Below are positions 5,456 through 10,751 of a stretch of DNA of 10,751 nt, in pieces. Source of the stretch: CAYPTI01 sp964413525 [NCBI: uncultured bacterium] (lineage in GTDB: Bacteria; T1Sed10-126); assembly GCA_964413525.1 (NCBI GenBank), contig CAYPTI010000036.1:1-10751 (forward strand), written 5' to 3'. How positions within the stretch are numbered: the stretch's first letter is position 1; every line of letters starts with the position of its first letter. A program made the translations under genes and the position numbers. Below the pieces are notes generated by a model. That model was not told where the DNA came from and ran no database searches. It was given only the letters and a program-made list of their open reading frames with translations.

Positions 5456-5636
5456 CGAAATGCCGGAAGCCCCCCCGAAAAGTGACCTCGATCCGGAGGA
5501 AGAACTGGAGGTGGAAGGGGGAACCCTGGTCTGGCGGGATCCGCTCGCGTCGGGGGACCCTCTTGAGAGCGCCTACCTCTGGCCGGTTCTGATCATCGCT
5601 CTCGTCCTTGTGGCTCTCCTGGCAGCGTTGCTGTAA
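5448..5636 (+). CDS. Small tail-anchored membrane protein, unknown function
   Basis: The 62-aa protein is not recognised. Its first two thirds are acidic and soluble (PPKSDLDPEEELEVEGG at 9-25, then LVWRDPLASGDPLESAYLW). The last 17 residues (46-62, PVLIIALVLVALLAALL) form one membrane helix that ends at the C-terminus, so it should be tail-anchored with its N-terminus in the cytoplasm. ATG 5448 has AAGGAG (5435-5440) 7 nt upstream, inside the end of the dehydratase gene. The two genes overlap by 8 nt, so translation is probably coupled. The conserved-looking WRDPL segment may bind a partner. The gene is well supported by its SD, coding composition and position in the operon. Confidence 0.8.
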   Translation: MADEMPEAPPKSDLDPEEELEVEGGTLVWRDPLASGDPLESAYLWPVLIIALVLVALLAALL

Positions 5637-5649
5637 GGTTGGCCGACCG

Positions 5650-6402
5650 GTGACCCCGAACGAGTCGCTCCGGGAGCGGTTTAACGACATGGCCGGTGAA
5701 TACGACGAATTCGCCGGTCAGGTTCCGGCGTATCGCGACCTCCAGAACGATATTTCCGATCTTCTGTCCGTCTGGTTCACCGGCTGGTCCCCGGGTGGTG
5801 TGCTGGAACTGGGTCCGGGGGAGGGCCGCCGGATGGAGTGGATCCTGGACCGGATCCGGCCCGATCACTACGACCTCGTGGACCTGGCCGGCGACATGCT
5901 GGAGGTTTGTCGTGAAAAGCTGTCCCGATACGGAGGCAAATTGGACTCCCGGCTAATCGAGCAGTCGTTTGAGGGGTGGGAACCCGATCGAAGCTACGAT
6001 CTGATTCATTCGGCGCTGTCGATCCATCATCTCGCGTCGTCGGAGCGGCAGGCTCTGTTTGGCCGTCTGTCCTCGGCCCTCCGGCCCGGGGGACGGATGT
6101 TGCTGGCCGACGTGGTACGGTCTCCGGCCGAGTGGGGCACGGACCATTACCGGCTGGCCCGGCTTCGAAGCCGGCGAAGCGACACCATGTCCGAGGAGGA
6201 GTTTACCGAACGCTGGCAGGGTCACCTGCTGCACGACAACCCGGCTCGATGGGAACAACTCCTTTTCGAACTGAGACAGGCCGGGTTCCGGGACGTGGAT
6301 CTTGTCTACAAACATCACAATTACGTCGTCTTCGTCGGTCGGGGCGGCCTACCTACAGGTACCCAACGGGAGGATGCCCATGAACCGCACCAGTTTGGTT
6401 GA
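5650..6402 (+). CDS. Class I SAM-dependent methyltransferase
   Basis: This is a Rossmann-fold methyltransferase of 250 aa. Motif I is VLELGPGEGR (51-60). The acidic ribose-binding end of strand 2 is YDLVDLA (74-80), followed by DMLEVCREKL (82-91). Motif post-II is SYDLIHSALSIHHL (115-128), and LRPGGRMLLADV (144-155) is the usual motif III region. RFNDMAGEYD (10-19) is the typical N-terminal RF-x-A-x-YD entry. GTG 5650 is chosen because it keeps that entry; the SD is weak (AAGG at 5635-5638). The last 20 or so residues after HNYVVFVGRGG overlap panB and look like tail read-out. The domain type is UbiE/CmoA-like, but the substrate (small molecule, tRNA or protein) cannot be told. Its place between the tail-anchored protein and panB does not reveal a known pathway step. 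Confidence 0.88.
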   Translation: MTPNESLRERFNDMAGEYDEFAGQVPAYRDLQNDISDLLSVWFTGWSPGGVLELGPGEGRRMEWILDRIRPDHYDLVDLAGDMLEVCREKLSRYGGKLDSRLIEQSFEGWEPDRSYDLIHSALSIHHLASSERQALFGRLSSALRPGGRMLLADVVRSPAEWGTDHYRLARLRSRRSDTMSEEEFTERWQGHLLHDNPARWEQLLFELRQAGFRDVDLVYKHHNYVVFVGRGGLPTGTQREDAHEPHQFG

Positions 6403-7219
6403 CCTGCGGGAGCAGGAAGAACAGATCACCTGCCTGACCTGCTACGACTATCTGACCGCTCGCGTGCTGGATCAGATCGAGGAGCTTGACCTGCTCCTGG
6501 TGGGGGACAGCCTGGGAACGGTCATCCGTGGGGAGGACGACACCCTGTCGGTCACCCTGGACGACATGATCTACCACGCTAAGGCGGTCTCCAACGGGGT
6601 CCAAACCACCGCGCTCGTGGTGGATCTTCCTTTCCTGGAGATCGCCCGGGACCGGGACCGGCTGGTGACCGGGGTACGCTCCATTCTGGCCAGCACGGCG
6701 GCTCAGGGCATCAAGATCGAGGGCGCCGGCGATCGACTTGAAGCCATTGAGTTCCTGATTGAGAACGACGTACCGGTCATGGGTCACCTCGGCCTCACCC
6801 CGCAATCGATCCATTCCATGGGAGGGTACCGGGTCCAGGGGACCAGCCGGGATCAGGTCGTCCGGCTCGGCCGCAGGGCCCGACGGCTGGAGGAAGCGGG
6901 GGTGTTCAGCCTGGTGCTGGAGTGCGTCCCCGCTCCGGTGGCCCGGGAACTTTCAACCGTGCTTTCGATTCCCGTGATCGGGATCGGTGCCGGGGTCGGG
7001 TGTGACGGTCAGGTTCTCGTCCTCCAGGACATGCTCGGGTTAACCGAGTCGGTACCCCGGTTTGTCCGGCGGTACGATCGCTGGGAGGACCGACTCCGGG
7101 ACGCGGCATCGGAGTACTGTGCTGACGTGCGTTCGGGGGAGTTTCCGGCCGCCGGGGAATCGTATGAGTTGCCGGACGACCTGGCCGGTGAAGACCTCCA
7201 CGACCTACTTGCTGGATGA
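6380..7219 (+). CDS. panB: 3-methyl-2-oxobutanoate hydroxymethyltransferase
   Basis: PanB transfers a hydroxymethyl group from 5,10-methylene-tetrahydrofolate to alpha-ketoisovalerate, giving ketopantoate, the first committed step of pantothenate and coenzyme A synthesis. The 279-aa protein is a TIM-barrel of normal length. Key positions are VGDSLG (41-46, metal-binding D43), VVDLPF (80-85, D82), IKIEGA (111-116, K112 and E114), PVMGHLGLTPQS (132-143), LVLECVP (178-184, general base E181) and IPVIGIGAG...DGQVLVLQDMLG (197-220). ATG 6380 is used because GGGAGG (6368-6373) lies 6 nt before it; the in-frame ATG at 6374 abuts the SD. It overlaps the methyltransferase by 23 nt and panC by 4 nt, so translation is coupled through the operon. 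Confidence 0.97.
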   Translation: MNRTSLVDLREQEEQITCLTCYDYLTARVLDQIEELDLLLVGDSLGTVIRGEDDTLSVTLDDMIYHAKAVSNGVQTTALVVDLPFLEIARDRDRLVTGVRSILASTAAQGIKIEGAGDRLEAIEFLIENDVPVMGHLGLTPQSIHSMGGYRVQGTSRDQVVRLGRRARRLEEAGVFSLVLECVPAPVARELSTVLSIPVIGIGAGVGCDGQVLVLQDMLGLTESVPRFVRRYDRWEDRLRDAASEYCADVRSGEFPAAGESYELPDDLAGEDLHDLLAG

Positions 7220-8097
7220 AGGTACTCCAACGGGGGGACCGGATCCGGAGCCGGGTAAACGAGGCCCGGGCCGACGGGCTCCGGGTGGGATTTGTCCCGA
7301 CCATGGGGGCTCTCCACCGGGGACACATGGAACTGGTTCGATCCGGCCGGGAGGAATGTGACCGGCTGGCGGTGAGCATCTTCGTGAATCCCGACCAGTT
7401 CGATCGGGAAGAAGCGGTCGAGTCCTATCCGAGAAGTCACGAGCGGGACCGAACCCAATTGTCGGAGGCGGGCGTCGACTGGTTGTTCTTGCCCTCCAGA
7501 GATGAGGTTTATCCGCCGGGAGATTCGACGGAGGTTGTCGTCCGGAACCGGCTGACCCGGATTCTGGAGGCCGACCACCGGGAGCACTTTTTTGACGGGG
7601 TGACGGGGGTCATGACCCGATTCCTCCACATGATACCGGCGGACCGGGTCTACTTCGGGGAAAAGGATCTTCAGCAGTTGCTGGTCATGCGTCAGATGCT
7701 CCGGGACCTTCGAATGCCTCATGTTCTGCGCCCGGTCCCTGTGGTTCGGGATCGTGACGGGGTGGCCTTTTCGTCCCGAAACCGGAAGCTCGATGAATCC
7801 TCCCGGGGGCGTATGGGGACGTTTTTCAGTACGTTTGTTCGTCTGAAGGAACGGTCACCCGACTCCCTGGACGCGATCCGGTCGGACCTCCGGAAGGTCG
7901 CCGAAGATCAGTCAATCGATCTGGAGTACGTGGAACTGGTAACGGTCCCGGACTTAACGCCCACGGAGCCGTCGGATCCGAAGGCCGTTCTGGTTGTGGC
8001 CGGGACCGTGGGTTCCGTTCGATTCAAGGACAACCTGCCGCTCCACGCTCCCTCCGTCGGGGCCCTGCTTGAAGCGGGAGCAACTTTGGAACCGTGA
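7216..8097 (+). CDS. panC: Pantothenate synthetase (pantoate-beta-alanine ligase)
   Basis: PanC joins pantoate and beta-alanine with ATP through a pantoyl-adenylate intermediate. The 293-aa protein carries the nucleotidyltransferase HIGH-type motif in VPTMGALHRGHMEL (27-40), FVNPDQF (56-62), FFDGVTGVMTRF (125-136), YFGEKDLQQLLVMRQM (146-161) and the KMSKS-equivalent DGVAFSSRN (181-189). The last 15 or so residues extend beyond the usual end at KDNLPL. The start ATG shares four bases with the panB stop (ATGA), typical of coupled genes. PanE/IlvC (ketopantoate reductase) and PanD (beta-alanine) are not in the window and must be elsewhere. The C-terminal lid region is less canonical than the core, but all catalytic motifs are intact. 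Confidence 0.97.
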   Translation: MKVLQRGDRIRSRVNEARADGLRVGFVPTMGALHRGHMELVRSGREECDRLAVSIFVNPDQFDREEAVESYPRSHERDRTQLSEAGVDWLFLPSRDEVYPPGDSTEVVVRNRLTRILEADHREHFFDGVTGVMTRFLHMIPADRVYFGEKDLQQLLVMRQMLRDLRMPHVLRPVPVVRDRDGVAFSSRNRKLDESSRGRMGTFFSTFVRLKERSPDSLDAIRSDLRKVAEDQSIDLEYVELVTVPDLTPTEPSDPKAVLVVAGTVGSVRFKDNLPLHAPSVGALLEAGATLEP

Positions 8098-8113
8098 CCG
8101 TGGTCGGTATGAT
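8086..8113 (+). promoter_or_regulatory. Candidate promoter of the pyruvate dehydrogenase operon
   Basis: TTGGAA (8086-8091, inside the panC end) is followed after 16 nt by TATGAT (8108-8113, five of six to TATAAT). The 82-nt panC-pdhA gap is by far the largest in this run of plus-strand genes, so an internal promoter is reasonable. Read-through from panC is not excluded, since no terminator hairpin with a T run is visible. Confidence 0.35.
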
Positions 8114-8179
8114 GATTGGGGTTGCATCCACTCAGGGGTGAGGGTTGGTTTTTCCGAACTCTCGCCGGGAGGAATTCTT

Positions 8180-9265
8180 ATGAACGAGCAATCAATCGTC
8201 GATACGCCGCTGGAGAATCGGTTTGACGAAGATCAGGATCCCACCGAACTCGAGAGTCCGAAACGCCTGATTGACGAACGGGGGGAGGACCGGGTCCGGG
8301 AACTCTACCGGAAGATGGTCCTCATGCGTGTGTTCGAGGAGCGCACCTACCAGGTCTACCTGCAGAGGAAAATCGGCGGATTCTGTCACATCTACTCCGG
8401 TCAGGAAGCCGTCGCCCTCGGTGCCTACGAAACCGTGGACCCCACCCGCGACTACTCGATTTCCGCCTATCGAGAGCACGGTCACGCTCTCGCAGCCGGA
8501 CTCACCCCGAATGAAGTGATGGCCGAATTGTACGGAAAAGCCACCGGGTGCAGCCGCGGGAAGGGCGGGTCCATGCACCTGTTTGACACCGAGCTGAACT
8601 TCATGGGAGGCCACGCCATCGTCGGGGCTCACATTCCACTGGCCGCCGGTCTGGGCTGGGAGATCACCTATAACGAGGACGACCGGGTTGTCCTCTGTTT
8701 CTTCGGGGACGGAGCCATGAATCAGGGATCCTTCCACGAAGCGATGAACCTGATCGGCCTCTACCAGTTGCCCGTGGTCCTGATCTGTGAAAACAACGGC
8801 TACGGGATGGGTACGGCGGTCGACCGGGCCTCCGCCGAATCCGATCTCTACAAACGGGCGGCCTCGTACGACATCCCCGGTTACCGGGTGAACGGATTGA
8901 ATATTTTTGAGGTATACGACGTGGTCTCGGATGCGGTGGAGGAAGCGCGTGACAGTCATCAACCGTCCTTCATTGAAGCCATGACCTACCGGTTCCGGGG
9001 CCACTCGATGTCCGATCCGGCCGAGTACCGAAGCGACAACGAACTCGAGGAATACAAGGAACGGGATCCGATCAAACAGTTCGAAACCGTGCTGGAAGAC
9101 CGGGGAATCCTGTCCGGGGAAGACATGGACGAAGCGCATGACGACGCGCAGGAACGGGTGAAGGAGGCCATTTCCTTCGCCGAGGAGTCCCCCGAACCCG
9201 AACCGGAGGAGCTGTACGAGGACGTATACGCGTCCTACCCCAGGGACCTTCGGGACCCTCAATAA
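8180..9265 (+). CDS. pdhA: Pyruvate dehydrogenase E1 component, alpha subunit
   Basis: E1 alpha pairs with E1 beta to decarboxylate pyruvate with thiamine diphosphate and pass the acetyl group to the lipoyl arm of E2. The 361-aa protein begins with an acidic segment (about 1-35), then GFCHIYSGQEAVALG (67-81), YREHGHALAAG (97-107), the thiamine diphosphate motif GDGAMNQGSFHEAMN...ENN (176-206) and the loop YRFRGHSMSDPAEYR (270-284), whose RGHSMSDP is typical of pyruvate rather than branched-chain enzymes. The C-terminus is Glu/Pro-rich. ATG 8180 has GGAGG (8168-8172) 7 nt upstream. The open frame upstream of it overlaps panC and is not coding. It is first of the pdhA-pdhB-pdhC order, common in bacteria with heterotetrameric E1. 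Confidence 0.96.
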   Translation: MNEQSIVDTPLENRFDEDQDPTELESPKRLIDERGEDRVRELYRKMVLMRVFEERTYQVYLQRKIGGFCHIYSGQEAVALGAYETVDPTRDYSISAYREHGHALAAGLTPNEVMAELYGKATGCSRGKGGSMHLFDTELNFMGGHAIVGAHIPLAAGLGWEITYNEDDRVVLCFFGDGAMNQGSFHEAMNLIGLYQLPVVLICENNGYGMGTAVDRASAESDLYKRAASYDIPGYRVNGLNIFEVYDVVSDAVEEARDSHQPSFIEAMTYRFRGHSMSDPAEYRSDNELEEYKERDPIKQFETVLEDRGILSGEDMDEAHDDAQERVKEAISFAEESPEPEPEELYEDVYASYPRDLRDPQ

Positions 9266-9286
9266 ACGAACGAAAGGAGTCATCCA

Positions 9287-10273
9287 ATGGCTGAACTGGA
9301 ATTTCGCCGGGCGCTTGGCCAGGCGATGGACGAAGAAATGGAACGGGATCCGAACGTCTTCCTGATGGGAGAAGAGGTGGACGAGTACGACGGAGCCTAC
9401 AAGGTCAGCAAGGGGCTGGGGCAGAAGTTCGCCGACAAGCGAGTTGTCGACACCCCGATCAGTGAGAACGGGTTCGCCGGCCTGGGCCTGGGGGCCGCCA
9501 TGGGAGGACTGCGCCCCATAATTGAGTTCATGACCTGGTCCTTTTCCCCGGTGGCCTTCGATCAGCTCGTGAACAACGCCGCCAAGGTTCGCTACATGTC
9601 GGGCGGACAGGTCAAGTTACCGATTACGTTCCGGGGCCCCAACGGAGTCGTCCACCAGCTGGCGGCCACCCACTCCCATTCGGTTGAATCCTGGTTCGCC
9701 CATGTGCCCGGCCTGAAGGTGGTTGCCTGCAGCACGCCCCGGATGGGCAAGGGACTTCTGAAGTCCGCCATCCGGGACGACGATCCGGTAATTTTCCTTG
9801 AGAGTGAATCCATGTACGGCAGGAAGGGTGAGGTCCCCGAAGAGGACGACTTCACCCTCCCGCTCGACCGGGCGCAGGTCTTCCGGGAGGGATCCGACGT
9901 GACGATCCTCTCCTACTCCAAGCGGCTTCACCAGGCGCTGGAAGCGGCCGAACAACTGGCCGAGGACGGCGTGGACGCCGAGGTCATCGACCTGGTGTCC
10001 CTGCGGCCGCTGGACGAGGAAACCATCCTCCGGTCGGTCCGCAAGACCAACCGCCTCGTCACCGTCGAGGAGAGCTGGTCCACGGCCGGCATCGGCGCCA
10101 CCATCGTGGACGTCGTCCAGCGAAAGGCATTTGATTTCCTTGATTCGGAGATTCGCCGGGTCACCCTGGAGGACGTCCCGATGCCCTACAACGAAGCCCT
10201 CGAGGAACAGGCCCAGCCTCAGCCGGAGAAGATCGTGGAGGCCTGCCGTCGAACCCTGTACATGAAGTCCTGA
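9287..10273 (+). CDS. pdhB: Pyruvate dehydrogenase E1 component, beta subunit
   Basis: This 328-aa subunit completes the E1 heterotetramer. It shows [17 protein letters not shown] (28-44), [11 protein letters not shown] (55-65) with the glutamate E60 that activates thiamine diphosphate, [11 protein letters not shown] (74-84), [11 protein letters not shown] (98-108), FRGPNG (115-120) and [14 protein letters not shown] (161-174). These are all pyruvate dehydrogenase-type features. The C-terminal domain has the usual DVTILSYS strand, LRPLDEETI and TVEESW. ATG 9287 has AAGGAG (9274-9279) 7 nt upstream, and the gap from pdhA is 21 nt, so the two are co-translated in stoichiometric pairs. No regulatory element is visible between them. 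Confidence 0.97.
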   Translation: MAELEFRRALGQAMDEEMERDPNVFLMGEEVDEYDGAYKVSKGLGQKFADKRVVDTPISENGFAGLGLGAAMGGLRPIIEFMTWSFSPVAFDQLVNNAAKVRYMSGGQVKLPITFRGPNGVVHQLAATHSHSVESWFAHVPGLKVVACSTPRMGKGLLKSAIRDDDPVIFLESESMYGRKGEVPEEDDFTLPLDRAQVFREGSDVTILSYSKRLHQALEAAEQLAEDGVDAEVIDLVSLRPLDEETILRSVRKTNRLVTVEESWSTAGIGATIVDVVQRKAFDFLDSEIRRVTLEDVPMPYNEALEEQAQPQPEKIVEACRRTLYMKS

Positions 10274-10307
10274 CCACGAACCCCAACGTTTCAGGAGTGG
10301 AATGATT

Positions 10308-10751
10308 ATGGCCGTTGAGGTAACCATGCCGCAGCTTTCCGACACGATGGAGGAGGGCACCCTGATCAAGTGGCACGTGCAGGAAGGGGACCAGGTGGAA
10401 ATGGGGGACGTCCTGGCCGAAATTGAGACCGACAAGGCAACCATGGATCTGGAGGCATTCGATCAGGGAACCCTGCTGAAGATCCTGGTGGATGAGGGGG
10501 AGAGTGTACCCACCCAGGAACTGGTCGCCGTGATCGGAGAGGAAGGGGAGGACATCTCCGACCTCCTCTCGGGAAACGGGGAGACGGAGGAATCCGGCTC
10601 GGAGGAGGAATCGGAACCCGAACCGGCGGACGAAGCCGACGAAGAGGCCAGGGACGAGACGGCGGTCGAAGAACCTGACGAATCCGGTGAACCGGAGGCG
10701 CCGGACGCAACCGGCGAACCCCCCGAAGAAGCGGAACCCTCCGAGGAACCG
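10308..10751 (+). CDS. pdhC: Dihydrolipoamide acetyltransferase (E2), N-terminal part; runs off window
   Basis: E2 forms the core of the pyruvate dehydrogenase complex and moves acetyl groups to coenzyme A. Only the first 148 codons are here; the frame is open to the last base. Residues 1-80 form a lipoyl domain: [22 protein letters not shown] (starting at 7), with the lipoylated lysine in ETDKATM (K43). Residues 91-148 form an exceptionally acidic linker, 28 of 58 residues Asp or Glu, about 10 Pro, one basic residue. The peripheral-subunit-binding and catalytic domains must lie beyond the window. AGGAG (10293-10297) is 10 nt from ATG 10308 and 4 nt from an in-frame ATG at 10302, so the start may be two codons earlier. 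It follows pdhB by 34 nt. Confidence 0.93.
   Translation, partial: MAVEVTMPQLSDTMEEGTLIKWHVQEGDQVEMGDVLAEIETDKATMDLEAFDQGTLLKILVDEGESVPTQELVAVIGEEGEDISDLLSGNGETEESGSEEESEPEPADEADEEARDETAVEEPDESGEPEAPDATGEPPEEAEPSEEP

Noticed and set aside
8131-8156. CTCAGGGGTGAG followed by a T-rich stretch, as a terminator after panC
   Set aside because: The stem is only 4 bp and the T run is short and separated, too weak for an intrinsic terminator.
8192-9283. A 363-codon minus-strand open frame opposite pdhA
   Set aside because: It is the mirror of a strongly conserved plus-strand gene in high-GC DNA; its translation shows no family features and it has no separate promoter or SD context.
9617-10444. A 275-codon minus-strand open frame opposite pdhB and the start of pdhC
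   Set aside because: It crosses the boundary between two certain genes, has low-complexity composition, and is explained by codon bias on the other strand.

Overview
This window is about 60% GC and densely coded, and it looks like the chromosome of a bacterium, not a mobile or phage region. Genes have clear Shine-Dalgarno (SD) sequences (several GGAGG/AAGGAG), start codons include GTG and TTG, and arginine is written mostly CGG. Many proteins are rich in Asp/Glu and poor in Lys, most strikingly the linker of the E2 protein at the right end. That suits a halophilic or salt-adapted organism, but I cannot name the lineage. I see no rRNA, tRNA, CRISPR array, insertion sequence or phage gene.

Layout, left to right. 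(1) 101-1775, plus strand: a CysM-type cysteine synthase, then an unknown exported or membrane-anchored protein starting 1 nt after its stop. (2) 1816-2610, minus strand: a NERD-domain protein with two membrane segments. (3) 2690-4014, minus strand: moaA (molybdenum cofactor step 1), then a 79-codon cysteine-rich reading frame that overlaps the moaA stop by 4 nt (CTGA) and has no ordinary start codon. (4) 4099-4860, plus strand: an inositol-monophosphatase-family enzyme, divergent from moaA. (5) 4861-5155: a gene-poor stretch with a 21-bp-arm hairpin, four copies of a 14-nt motif and an abrupt GC-skew switch. (6) 5156-8097, plus strand: a tightly packed operon of pterin-4a-carbinolamine dehydratase, a 62-aa tail-anchored protein, a class I methyltransferase, panB and panC. 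(7) 8180 to the window end, plus strand: pyruvate dehydrogenase E1 alpha, E1 beta and the first 148 residues of the lipoyl E2 subunit.

The metabolic logic is coherent. CysM makes cysteine and PanB/PanC make pantothenate, both precursors of coenzyme A, which pyruvate dehydrogenase then uses. PanB draws a one-carbon unit from folate; the dehydratase and MoaA also touch pterin or GTP-derived cofactor chemistry.

The items most worth a second look are the Cys-rich small protein behind moaA and the repeat/hairpin region before the pterin dehydratase operon.
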